Shown: piece after piece, positions 1-7,480 of the stretch | Numbering within the stretch: the first letter of the stretch is position 1 | How the letters are laid out: each line of letters opens with the position of its first letter | IMG/VR virus record: IMGVR_UViG_3300012929_000029 | Coordinates: 1-44,865 of that record | DNA length: 44,865 bases | Strand: one strand, 5' to 3' | Source of the DNA: a virus | Notes under the pieces: model-generated | The model's input: the letters and a program-made list of their open reading frames with translations, nothing else | Databases searched by the model: none | What the model was told of the DNA's origin: nothing | Made by a program: the position numbers and the translations under genes

Positions 1-2
1 AC

Positions 3-386
3 GCTGCCACGGACGTTGCCACGGACGAGGCCACGCGCGCTGCCACGGACGATGCCACGCGCGCTGCCACGCGCGATGCCACGCGCGCTGCCACGCGCGA
101 TGCCACGCGCGCTGCCACGCGCGATGCCACGCGCGCTGCCACGCTCGCAGCCACGTACGCTGCCACGCGCGCAGCCACGCGCGCTGCCACGCGCGATGCC
201 ACGCACGCAGCCACGCACGCTGCCACGCTCGCAGCCACGCTCGCTGCCACGCGCGCTGCCACGAACGATGCCACGGACGCTGCCACGGACGCTGCCACGC
301 TCGCAGCCACGCGCGCAGCCACGCACGCTGCCACGCGCGCAGCCACGGAGGGCGCCACGCTTGAGGCCACGGACGCTGATCTGATC
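3..386 (+). repeat. 12-bp coding tandem repeat (A-T-x-A/D peptide repeat)
   Basis: About 31 imperfect copies of a 12-bp unit (G-x-T GCC ACG xxC) run from the window edge to about 386. In the frame that continues into the downstream gene they encode a four-residue repeat, Ala-Thr-x-Ala/Asp, where x is mostly Arg with some Leu, His, Asp or Asn. Because the period is a multiple of three, the other two forward frames stay open as well and give Pro-Arg and Cys-His repeat peptides that are artefacts. Variation is mostly at the third codon of the unit. The array continues off the left edge, so its true length is unknown. Confidence 0.9.
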
Positions 387-1118
387 TATTTCCTCGCCCT
401 ATGTGCGAACAAAGCCTGGTACATGCGCGACGGCGGAAACCAGTGGTCCGGATGGTCAGCCTATCTCTCGTTCTCCCGGCATATCGCCGGGCTCGACATT
501 GATTACTCGAAATGGCAGCATTATGAGATATGCGCCGAACGTTCCGGTCCGCGTTTCATGCATGCGAAATTCTGCATTATATCGGATTGGCCAGAGGTGC
601 TGAATCTCGACGAACGGAACCGCCCGCACTGCGCCGACGGCCCCTCGCATCGCTGGCGTGATGGATGGGAACTCCATTACTGGCACGGTACGCGCGTCGC
701 GAAACGCGTGATCGAAAATCCGGAGAGCATTACCGCTGAAGATCTGCGCGGAGAGCAAAATACGGAAGTATTTCGCGCAATCGCGGAGCGCCTCGGCTGG
801 GCGCGAACGCTGGAAAGGCTTGGAGCCAAAGCCATCGACTCATGGAGCGACCCGAAGACCGGGCTCGAGTACTCACTCCATGCTGCCAACATCGGCGGCG
901 AGGAGGCTCGGTTTGTGCGCAAGCAATCGAGCGTCACGAAGCAAAATGAGCAACCCATTTATCTCGAACCCGTGCCATCCTTGATCCAGTCGGCTCAGGC
1001 TGCTCGCAAATGGCAAGCCATGGCCGCGTTTCTCGACGACGGCGACGAAGGCGGTGCCCTAGAACTTGCTCGACACTGCAACCAAGAACCGGAGCTCAGC
1101 TATCGCTGGGAAGCCTAA
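3..1118 (+). CDS. DUF6745-like protein with N-terminal AATR repeats (5' partial)
   Basis: Reading frame open from the window edge to the TAA at 1116-1118; at least 371 residues, start not visible. Residues 1 to about 128 are the Ala-Thr-x-Ala/Asp repeat. The rest is a globular domain rich in Trp, His and acidic residues, with segments such as AAYLSF-like SAYLSFSRHIAGL, YSKWQHYE, HAKFCIISDWPEVL and RPHCADGPSHRWRDGWELHYWHG. These match my memory of the DUF6745 family, found in actinobacterial, cyanobacterial and phage genomes and often preceded by AAT-type repeats. Its biochemical role is unknown. The next gene (GEVTGH protein) is the usual partner, and spacing is 26 bp. I am confident it is a real coding region and fairly confident of the family. 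Confidence 0.75.
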   Translation, partial: AATDVATDEATRAATDDATRAATRDATRAATRDATRAATRDATRAATLAATYAATRAATRAATRDATHAATHAATLAATLAATRAATNDATDAATDAATLAATRAATHAATRAATEGATLEATDADLIYFLALCANKAWYMRDGGNQWSGWSAYLSFSRHIAGLDIDYSKWQHYEICAERSGPRFMHAKFCIISDWPEVLNLDERNRPHCADGPSHRWRDGWELHYWHGTRVAKRVIENPESITAEDLRGEQNTEVFRAIAERLGWARTLERLGAKAIDSWSDPKTGLEYSLHAANIGGEEARFVRKQSSVTKQNEQPIYLEPVPSLIQSAQAARKWQAMAAFLDDGDEGGALELARHCNQEPELSYRWEA

Positions 1119-1144
1119 AGAAGACACGAAAAGGAAGCCGGCAA

Positions 1145-1483
1145 ATGAAACCAAAAGAAATAATCGCACTGTTCAAAAATTCAGAAATCAAGGCAAGGCA
1201 CGGCGATGTGATCATCGTTAGCGATCCGGCCGCACCCATCGACGGTAAAGAATGCCCAGATCGGGCACTCGCATACGGCGAAGTGACTGGTCATAGTCAC
1301 GCTCTGACGCGCGGAAAGGTGTTGACCGTGGTGAACAATCTGGTTCAGCGCACCTTGATCGTTGGTAAACTCGCGAAGGTCGACCACGAGGAGCACAAAG
1401 CGAGCCCGCTTCCGAAGGGCACGTTTCGTAGCGGCGTGCAGGCGCAGTGGACGCCGGAAGGCTTGCGTCGAGTCCAAGATTAA
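1145..1483 (+). CDS. Small GEVTGH-motif protein, DUF6745 partner
   Basis: 112 residues. The ATG at 1145 is chosen because AAGGAAG (1131-1137) lies at good distance and the product then starts with a helix, MKPKEIIALFKNSE. The body has a HGDVIIV strand, an AYGEVTGHSHAL motif, and a C-terminal DHEEHKASPLPKGTFRS segment followed by QWTPEGLRRVQD. This pattern (a GDV strand, GEVTGHxH, HEEH, then a P-x-G-x-Y/F turn) is familiar from small proteins encoded beside DUF6745 genes. The clustered histidines hint at metal binding but no function is established. Its TAA (1481-1483) overlaps the ATG of the next gene by one base, suggesting coupling. Confidence 0.7.
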   Translation: MKPKEIIALFKNSEIKARHGDVIIVSDPAAPIDGKECPDRALAYGEVTGHSHALTRGKVLTVVNNLVQRTLIVGKLAKVDHEEHKASPLPKGTFRSGVQAQWTPEGLRRVQD

Positions 1484-2370
1484 TGAATCTCGGATTTATC
1501 GGCGTGGGGAAGCACGGGCAGCGTATGGCGGCGGTGTTCCGCGAGCTCGGCGCGGAGATTGTGGCATTCGACTGCGCGACGGCGCAGCAGTATACGGCTG
1601 ATTGGTACTATGATGACGGTAGCAAGTACCGCACTGGACACAATAATGCATGGAGTCATGGATCGACAAAGGCTGACTTCGAGCATGCCCGGCAGCAACG
1701 CTGGCAATCCATGGTCACGGACTCGACCATCGATGCGATCGTCTGCTGCACGCCGCCTTTGGTGACAACAATGGTTGCGTGGGCGGCCGCGAATGTCGCC
1801 AAGCGCGTATGTGCGACCAAGCCGCTGATGTGGCCGGTTAGTGTAGCAGATTCGCGCGGCGTCTACGTTGACCTATGGCGGCTCTATAGCCCAGCCTGGC
1901 TTGCGCTCAAGGCGGACCTGCAGTGCCGCAGGGTCAGCGCTGTACATGTCGCCTTCTTTGGCGATGGACCGACGCGCCAGACACACAGCGGGCTGCTGGA
2001 TTACGGTCCTCATGCGCTTGCGTTTGTACTCGATCTAGGCTTCCAGCCGCAACTAGCTTGGAGCCAGCTCGCACCAGGGCAGTGGGAAGCGCGGAGCGAT
2101 GACGAGATTTCGATCGTTACCGGCAACGGATTCGCGCACTCCGGCATGAGGGTGCGCGTCGCCACGACCGACGGTGGGCAATACGTCTGGACAGAGCTCG
2201 GTCAGCTGCATATCTATGAGGCGGGTGGGACGCAGCTCATGCAACACTGGCGCGATCTAGCCCTGCGTAACTTCTGCCGCGCGTTCTTGCGTGGCGACCA
2301 GAGCGATACGCTTCGCATCAGCTGCGATGCGATGCGCTTGCTGATGGATGCGGAGTCGCAGTATAAGTAG
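1483..2370 (+). CDS. Gfo/Idh/MocA-type NAD(P)-dependent oxidoreductase
   Basis: 295 residues from the ATG at 1483, which overlaps the previous stop; an in-frame start at 1447 would add residues that spoil the Rossmann N-terminus. MNLGFIGVGKHGQRM is the nucleotide-binding first strand and glycine loop (GxGxxG-like, GVGKHG). CCTPP (about residue 87) followed by VCATKPL corresponds to the family's TPP and EKP motifs, with Thr replacing Glu but the Lys kept. The C-terminal half (HVAFFGDGP, GLLDYGPHAL) resembles the substrate domain; D-x-G-x-H is a usual family pattern. Such enzymes oxidise or reduce sugars and NDP-sugars. It points toward the sugar island but is transcribed convergently to it. 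It is at the short end of the family (about 330-380 aa). Confidence 0.7.
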   Translation: MNLGFIGVGKHGQRMAAVFRELGAEIVAFDCATAQQYTADWYYDDGSKYRTGHNNAWSHGSTKADFEHARQQRWQSMVTDSTIDAIVCCTPPLVTTMVAWAAANVAKRVCATKPLMWPVSVADSRGVYVDLWRLYSPAWLALKADLQCRRVSAVHVAFFGDGPTRQTHSGLLDYGPHALAFVLDLGFQPQLAWSQLAPGQWEARSDDEISIVTGNGFAHSGMRVRVATTDGGQYVWTELGQLHIYEAGGTQLMQHWRDLALRNFCRAFLRGDQSDTLRISCDAMRLLMDAESQYK

Positions 2371-2372
2371 GC

Positions 2373-3089
2373 ATGTTCAACCCTGATCAGCCACGAGACG
2401 ACCATGGTCGATGGGGCGGCGGCGCATCCGGAGACGCCAAAGAGACTGTCTCGGCTGCATTAGATGCTCACACAAGTGCAATCTCTGCCACAGCAGCGTC
2501 TGGACATGCCTTCGCTTCACAGGCCAGAGAAATGGCCGCTAAACATATGGCTAGCGGGCAACAGCTTGAGGCCGGGGCTGGAACTCCAGATGGAGCTCGT
2601 GCGGCAAATGCAGAATATGCAGCGCATGCGAATTTGATTGAGCGAGCGGTTGCTTTGGAAAAAGAAGCGAACGCTAACGATCGTAATGTGCACGATCTGG
2701 GGCGAGCTAGAGCCGCATTAGATCGCGGAGAAGTGGAGCGCGCGGCAAATATTTTAGACGATGTCTCGTCTGGCGATTCAGTAGAGCATGACGCATTCCA
2801 AGAAGACTATCTGAAGACCACAGCCACTGGTCATGAGCGCAATAGCTCTAATTTATTTGTCAATTCACATTATGGCAGGGATATGACGTTATCCGACACA
2901 CTGCATCACGCGCATGAAGATGATGGTCCGCGTGTAACGGAGACTGGGCACGGCCGTTTTTTAGTCATGGATAGTTCTGATCGCCAGCGTGCGTCGGTTG
3001 GCAATCGTCAGAAGGCTGAAAAACTCGCAGCGCGTGTGGCATATCAGGACAAGCAAAATGCCAAACGCGATCCTAACCGGCGAGCCTGA
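2373..3089 (+). CDS. Hypothetical protein with N-terminal PDQPRDDHGRW motif
   Basis: 238 residues starting two bases after the previous stop. The first residues, MFNPDQPRDDHGRWGGG, carry a short motif that I recognise from many phage head-morphogenesis and associated proteins, where it occurs at domain boundaries or N-termini; its purpose is not known. The remainder is hydrophilic and helical: Ala-rich helices (AALDAHTSAISATAAS), a charged middle, and a basic C-terminus (AYQDKQNAKRDPNRRA). No enzyme motif is visible. Codon use is visibly more AT-rich than the neighbours (ATTTTAGAC, AATTTATTT and similar), consistent with recent acquisition. The 3' end overlaps the convergent dehydratase gene by 17 bp. 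A structural or injected virion protein is possible, but this is a guess. Confidence 0.6.
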   Translation: MFNPDQPRDDHGRWGGGASGDAKETVSAALDAHTSAISATAASGHAFASQAREMAAKHMASGQQLEAGAGTPDGARAANAEYAAHANLIERAVALEKEANANDRNVHDLGRARAALDRGEVERAANILDDVSSGDSVEHDAFQEDYLKTTATGHERNSSNLFVNSHYGRDMTLSDTLHHAHEDDGPRVTETGHGRFLVMDSSDRQRASVGNRQKAEKLAARVAYQDKQNAKRDPNRRA

Positions 3090-4092
3090 CGAGCTCCGCT
3101 AGCCCATCGTCGAAATCAGCCACGGGCATCCACCCGAGCGCACCCAGCCGATCCGATTTGATGGCATAGCGCATATCGTGCCGCGGCCGGTTCGGCACGA
3201 AGTCGACGAGCTCATAATGCAGGTCCTTACCGATCAGTCCCGCAATGCGCTGCGCGACTTCAAGGTTCGAGTACTCGCGGTCCCCACTGATGCCATAGCG
3301 CCCGGTACCTCGGCCGCCGAGAACGCCGCCCTTAGTGAGCACCGTGAGCACCGCGCGTGACACGTCGTCCACGTGCACGTAGTAGCGTGTGCTCGACCGC
3401 TTGCCCTGCGCGTGAATCTGAATCGTCTCGTTCCGCCCGATGCGCTCGATGCACAGCGGGATGAACTTCTCCCGGTGCTGCATCGGGCCGTAGACGTTTG
3501 TGCACCGCGTGATCGCAATCGGCTGCCCGTACGTGTTCGCCCATGCTGGGCAGAGCACCTCGCCGGCTGCCTTCGCCGCGGCGTACGGATTCAGCGGGTT
3601 CATTGGTGACAGCTCGTCGAACGACTCGACGCCATCGGCGGAGCCAACCACCTCATCCGTGCTGAAATAGAGCAGCTTCGTGGTCGGCGCGTGCCTCCGC
3701 GCCCACTCAAGCAGATGCGCCGTGCCCACGCAGTTGTCCGTGATGAACTCGAGCGGGTTCCTGACCGATCGGTCGACATGCGAACCGGCGGCCATGTGCA
3801 CGATATATTTGAATTCGCCTCGGATGTAGTCCGCGTGAATCGGAGCGCGCAGGTCATGCCAGTAGGCTTGGAGCCGCGTCGGGAAGCGTGTCTTGAGTTC
3901 GGCGAGACGCTGCAGATTGCCCGCGTCATCAAGGCGATCCAGCGATACAACAGAGTACTGAGTGTTCTCTAGCACGTAGCGCGTGAAGTTCGACGCAATA
4001 AACCCCGCCGCACCGGTGACGAGTATTCTCTCCGGTGGATGCGGTATCGTAAGGCGCGAGAACGCCTCACTGATGATTTTGTCAGCATGCAT
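3073..4092 (-). CDS. NDP-sugar 4,6-dehydratase/epimerase, RmlB-like
   Basis: 339 residues, extended short-chain dehydrogenase fold. NAD-binding GAAGFIAS is at residues 27-34; the catalytic STDEVVG is at 144-150 (the TDE triplet typical of dTDP-glucose 4,6-dehydratases) and YAAAK at 170-174 supplies Tyr and Lys. NPLEFITDNCVGT and TRCTNVYGPMQ are also family signatures. The likely reaction is conversion of an NDP-hexose to the 4-keto-6-deoxy sugar, the entry step for deoxysugars, in the cytoplasm. It is the last gene of the minus-strand sugar island. The ATG at 4090-4092 has an A/T-rich leader and no visible Shine-Dalgarno sequence, unlike most neighbours. UDP-sugar epimerase is the alternative, but TDE favours dehydratase. 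Confidence 0.85.
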   Translation of the reverse strand: MHADKIISEAFSRLTIPHPPERILVTGAAGFIASNFTRYVLENTQYSVVSLDRLDDAGNLQRLAELKTRFPTRLQAYWHDLRAPIHADYIRGEFKYIVHMAAGSHVDRSVRNPLEFITDNCVGTAHLLEWARRHAPTTKLLYFSTDEVVGSADGVESFDELSPMNPLNPYAAAKAAGEVLCPAWANTYGQPIAITRCTNVYGPMQHREKFIPLCIERIGRNETIQIHAQGKRSSTRYYVHVDDVSRAVLTVLTKGGVLGGRGTGRYGISGDREYSNLEVAQRIAGLIGKDLHYELVDFVPNRPRHDMRYAIKSDRLGALGWMPVADFDDGLAELVRLAG

Positions 4093-4104
4093 TTTTTTAT
4101 TTAT

Positions 4105-4695
4105 CTACTTTCGGACGAGACATGAGCGAGCGAGAGAAACGAGCCACTCAGCGAATGGACCGGGTGTCCGCCGCTTGAGCTGCTTGGAGGCGACGGGCAA
4201 CCGCTTGGTCTGGCGCGGCCCAGTGCAGATGCAGTGAGTAGGCGTCCCGGTCCCACGCCGATCTCGGATGTTGCGCATCACACGCTTCTGGTCGACCCCG
4301 ACGACATAGAGCCAGGTGGGTTTGCTGCAACAGTGGCCCCAATCAACCTGATGAACGAGATACGTTCGGCCGTTGTAGCTGTCGGTCGCGTCGCCTGGGC
4401 CTGTGAGCCCCATGTACGGCCAGATCTGCGAATTGGCTGGATGCTCTAGCACGCCGCCCCAGCGCCGAACCTGCTCCATGGCGCGCGGTCCGCAATCGCG
4501 ATCGTTGCCCTTATAGAGGTGCCGCAGTTTCGACCATGACCCGCACGGCGGATGAGCTACGACCGGATGCGGGCCGTCATACAGCTTCGCGTCTCGCGCT
4601 TCGTCCCAGCAGTCGACGCCAGCCATAGCCGGATAGGGGCCGCGCGGATCGATGTAGAGCGCGGCGATTGGAACGAGTGTCAAAGGAGTACCCAT
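4105..4695 (-). CDS. Conserved phage protein with HPPCGSWSK motif (methyltransferase-like?)
   Basis: 196 residues; ATG at 4693-4695 with GAGGGAGA just upstream, overlapping the previous gene by 16 bp. Motifs in order: YIDPRGPY, VVAHPPCGSWSKLRHL (about residue 46), RRWGGVLEHPANSQIW (about 78), then a WGH and KPTWLYVVG segment. This layout is common in phage genomes. The PPC-x-x-W and xxxEHP pair recalls the catalytic Pro-Cys loop and ENV-like motif of DNA cytosine-C5 methyltransferases, and the family may be a reduced relative, but a SAM-binding glycine loop is not obvious. I treat it as conserved hypothetical with a possible DNA- or nucleotide-modifying role. It sits inside the sugar operon. 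Confidence 0.6.
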   Translation of the reverse strand: MGTPLTLVPIAALYIDPRGPYPAMAGVDCWDEARDAKLYDGPHPVVAHPPCGSWSKLRHLYKGNDRDCGPRAMEQVRRWGGVLEHPANSQIWPYMGLTGPGDATDSYNGRTYLVHQVDWGHCCSKPTWLYVVGVDQKRVMRNIRDRRGTGTPTHCICTGPRQTKRLPVASKQLKRRTPGPFAEWLVSLARSCLVRK

Positions 4696-5846
4696 TCTCC
4701 CTCGAAGTCAGCATGCCGGGCTTTGATATCGTCAGCAAAGTTCCCGCTGAAAATGATGCAAATGTCCGCTAGATAGAGCTGACTTGTCGGCACGATCGGC
4801 CAATGCGTGCCCGATGTGTATCGACCCTGCTTGAGCGGGTTGTCGTCGGCCACGAATTTAATATCGCCGTGGCTCATCTGGCACACATGGGCGATCGTGG
4901 TCAGCTGCGCAGGTGATCCATATCCGCAGACCGTTAGTCCAGCGCGCCGTGCTCGCGCTAGCAGCCCCTGTGCCCTGACTCTGCTCCGCCAGATTCTGTT
5001 CTGGAGGCTAGATGTGTCATATGAAACTGCCGTCTCCTCGATGATGGCGCGCAGACGGTCTGATTGCGGGCGAGGGCGGCTCGATGCACGGTAGCGCATC
5101 GAGCCGCCCTGAGTCGGGACCCGCTCCGCGTCATAGAGATGTAACCCGTGCGCCATGAGGAACGAAAACATCGGCCCGATGTGCCAAAACGATAGATGCT
5201 CATGATAAATTACAGAAAAAACGCCATGCGCGAGCATGTCAGGCAAGTACCCGCATTCAATGACGAACTCACCGTCGTCCGCGAGCAATGCAGCAACACC
5301 TTCCACAACATCGACCAGGTCATCGACATGCGCAAATACATTCAGCGCGATCACGAGGTCCGCCTTGCGACCGATCAGGTGCCAATTGACAAGCGTCGCG
5401 CGTCCGAAGAATGCCCGCAGCGTCGGTACACCGTTCTCGCGCTCGGCAATGTCCGCGATGTTCTTTGCCGGGTCGACCCCGAGCACCTCGAAGCCATTGC
5501 GCTTGTACTCCGCGAGGAGGGAGCCATCATTCGATCCAATCTCAACCACGAAGCCGCCTGGTTTCGGTTGGACATCACGCGCGAAATCCTTCAGGTGCTG
5601 AACGAACACTGGCGACGTATTCGATCGGTAAACATAGTCGCTGAAAAGTCGCCGCGGATTCACGACCACGGGGAGCTGCACATGCGAGCAATCTTCGCAG
5701 CGACTGACGTACAGCGGAAACAGCTCTTGCTCCGCGTCCTGCCTATCCGGGAGCTCGTTAGCCAGAGTCGTCGCTCCAAGATCGAGCTGCTCATGCAGTT
5801 TGCCACCACAGAGGCGGCAGTCAGAGCGGATGTGATAATCCTTCAC
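4680..5846 (-). CDS. Sugar C-methyltransferase (zinc-binding N-domain, SAM-dependent)
   Basis: 388 residues from a GTG at 5844-5846, 10 residues before the first zinc motif. Three-part architecture of NDP-hexose C-methyltransferases (TylC3/NovU/TcaB9 type): N-terminal zinc ligands C10xxC13 and C50xxC53 with the LDLGATTLANEL stretch; SAM-binding EIGSNDG at 102-108; YHEHLSF at 214-220, a hallmark carrying the proposed catalytic residues; and a C-terminal Rossmann-like domain (VCGYGSPAQ, VADDNPLKQGRYTSGT). The reaction would be C-methylation of a keto-deoxysugar nucleotide, which fits directly after the dehydratase encoded next door. Length is close to the family norm of about 410. The product would be a branched deoxysugar. 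Confidence 0.85.
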   Translation of the reverse strand: MKDYHIRSDCRLCGGKLHEQLDLGATTLANELPDRQDAEQELFPLYVSRCEDCSHVQLPVVVNPRRLFSDYVYRSNTSPVFVQHLKDFARDVQPKPGGFVVEIGSNDGSLLAEYKRNGFEVLGVDPAKNIADIAERENGVPTLRAFFGRATLVNWHLIGRKADLVIALNVFAHVDDLVDVVEGVAALLADDGEFVIECGYLPDMLAHGVFSVIYHEHLSFWHIGPMFSFLMAHGLHLYDAERVPTQGGSMRYRASSRPRPQSDRLRAIIEETAVSYDTSSLQNRIWRSRVRAQGLLARARRAGLTVCGYGSPAQLTTIAHVCQMSHGDIKFVADDNPLKQGRYTSGTHWPIVPTSQLYLADICIIFSGNFADDIKARHADFEGEWVLL

Positions 5847-6075
5847 TACGATCGGCCTTTCGCCGCGCGATGGCGGCTTTTAGGTACGGTTTTAATCGAG
5901 GGTCACCGGTCTTGAATGCGGCACCGATGCCAGTTGCGGATTCGAAGTAGACGATCACATGGGCCGCAGAGCGTAGCCCATGGTCGTCGATTGGGATTCG
6001 TCGCATGTCGGCGACACGAAGTGCGGTAGCAAAACCCTCGCAGAGCACGTCCCCATCGGCCGTGCCGCCGATCAT
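5821..6075 (-). CDS. Small hypothetical protein in sugar operon
   Basis: 84 residues from the ATG at 6073-6075, which forms an ATGA overlap with the stop of the upstream glycosyltransferase; the 3' end overlaps the next gene by 26 bp. The overlap pattern is the main support that it is translated. The protein starts MIGGTADGDVLCEGFATAL, contains RRIPIDDHGLRSAAHVIVYF and ends in a basic helix (LKPYLKAAIARRKADRSEG). I do not recognise a family. It could be a small accessory subunit, or a remnant of a larger enzyme. Confidence 0.5.
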   Translation of the reverse strand: MIGGTADGDVLCEGFATALRVADMRRIPIDDHGLRSAAHVIVYFESATGIGAAFKTGDPRLKPYLKAAIARRKADRSEGLSHPL

Positions 6076-7169
6076 CGTCCGCCCCACGATGCGCCGCCGA
6101 TCACCGAAGTATATTCGAGCAGATAATTGCTTGCCATCACCTTGCGATCGAAACGTGTAACGGCATCTTCTCTCACGGCTATCGGACTGAAATAAAAGTT
6201 GCGGAAATCACCGCTGGCCCATCTCTCCGGCGGCACAGCAACGCCCTGTCCACCAACTACCTCAGGCACAGAACCACGCGCGATACCGAAGACCGGAGTG
6301 CCGCACGCCATGGCCTCTGCCATGGATAAGCCGAATGGTTCATTGAACCCAACCGGATACAAAAGCGCCCTCGCCTTGCGGTAGAGTTCACGCTTCGCCT
6401 GGTGGTGCTCGGTCATTCCAGCCGGAAGCCACCTGAAGTTGATGTTCACGACCTGGTGGGCTAGCCGCAGTGCTTCGTTCGCAAATTCCTTCTCGCTGTC
6501 CCAACGCATGTCGTCTGGGTGCTGACCGGCCATCACTAGTTCGATTCCGGTGTCCTTCGCTATCTCGATTGCCTGACGAAAACCCTTGGCTGGATGCCAG
6601 CGATTTAGGAATAGGAAGTAGTCATCCTTCGAGTAATCGCTTGGACAGTAAAAGTCCGTGTCAACTCCGCCGTAAACCACGTGCGCATCAGTGATCGGGC
6701 GCGTCGGCGGTCCGGCCAGGTCAGGCGTCGGCGTATTCCAGTAGTCGGTGTATCCATGAAGCGCACGCTGGCGCATCGCATGGGACCAAACGCAAACATT
6801 GCGACCATTCGCAGGGTGATTGTAGTTTCCGCCGAGCAACGTCGAGATTACTGGCCGCCCGTAATTCATGGCGCGGTCTGCGATGCATTTCTCGACACTG
6901 AAATCGTGCAGCACATCGCATTCAAGCAGTTCCGCTGTGTGACTTTCCCAGCATGCGAGCTCGCACGCTCGCGCGCTCGGCTCCGAAGCCCCGAGACTCG
7001 CCGGCATCTCGCACAGCTTGTCGGGCGCCTTCGTGCCGGCGGGAGCAAACATCACGACTTCGTGGCCAAGCTCGTGGAGCGCGATGGCCAAGTCTAGCAG
7101 CACAATATCTCCCGTGTGGACGGGCGTTGGGATTGGCCAACTGTGGGTTGAAACGATACCGATTTTCAT
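6072..7169 (-). CDS. Glycosyltransferase, GT4-like
   Basis: 365 residues; ATG at 7167-7169 in an ATGA overlap with the upstream gene. GT-B fold pattern: N-terminal MKIGIVSTHSWPIPTPVHTG donor/acceptor loop with the xxGG-like TGD, a second Rossmann domain starting DYFLFLNRWHPAKGF (residue 184 on, the usual lysine-bearing segment) and LVMAGQ, and the EPFGLSMAEAMACG motif at 277-290 with both glutamates (E277, E285) of the E-x7-E signature. This family retains donor stereochemistry and transfers from nucleotide sugars. No membrane segment is visible, so it is likely cytoplasmic. In this operon it is a candidate for attaching the deoxysugar to a virion protein or glycan. Confidence 0.85.
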   Translation of the reverse strand: MKIGIVSTHSWPIPTPVHTGDIVLLDLAIALHELGHEVVMFAPAGTKAPDKLCEMPASLGASEPSARACELACWESHTAELLECDVLHDFSVEKCIADRAMNYGRPVISTLLGGNYNHPANGRNVCVWSHAMRQRALHGYTDYWNTPTPDLAGPPTRPITDAHVVYGGVDTDFYCPSDYSKDDYFLFLNRWHPAKGFRQAIEIAKDTGIELVMAGQHPDDMRWDSEKEFANEALRLAHQVVNINFRWLPAGMTEHHQAKRELYRKARALLYPVGFNEPFGLSMAEAMACGTPVFGIARGSVPEVVGGQGVAVPPERWASGDFRNFYFSPIAVREDAVTRFDRKVMASNYLLEYTSVIGGASWGGR

Positions 7170-7480
7170 TGGGCCGACTTATGCTCTCCAGCGAGTTCCG
7201 CTCGCCACCATTCGTCATAGCCGTCTATTGCAACTGTCGCCTCAGGAGCCAACTCAGCAACCAAGTCGCGAACTTTCGGCATATGCCCGTATTCGAGATG
7301 CAAGAGCAGACGACAATATTTGTCGAGCGTCGGTAGTTCTGACTTATTCAGGCCCCAGGCGTAGGTGATCAGGTAGGTTGCTAGAGGCGCGCGCAACTGG
7401 TTCGTTGTGATTTCACAAAAATCAGAGCTGCACGCCTTGAGCGCTCGCCAAACGTCTCTTGACGCTGCATGCATGCTCAC
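7166..7480 (-). CDS. Hypothetical protein in sugar operon
   Basis: 104 residues. The GTG at 7478-7480 is preferred because it gives a GTGA overlap with the upstream FkbM gene, the pattern used repeatedly in this operon; ATG at 7474 is the alternative. The downstream end overlaps the glycosyltransferase start by 4 bp. The protein is mostly helical, with CSSDFCEITTNQLRAPLATYL near residue 20 and a C-terminal YDEWWRAELAGEHKSAQ. Two cysteines are four residues apart. No family recognised. Confidence 0.55.
   Translation of the reverse strand: MSMHAASRDVWRALKACSSDFCEITTNQLRAPLATYLITYAWGLNKSELPTLDKYCRLLLHLEYGHMPKVRDLVAELAPEATVAIDGYDEWWRAELAGEHKSAQ

Noticed and set aside
16-384. Pro-Arg repeat frame (and a Cys-His frame) in the first 384 bases
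   Set aside because: They are only other frames of the 12-bp repeat; the Ala-Thr frame joins the downstream gene.
5196-5915. 239-residue plus-strand frame over the C-methyltransferase
   Set aside because: Antisense of a strongly supported methyltransferase gene; no motif.
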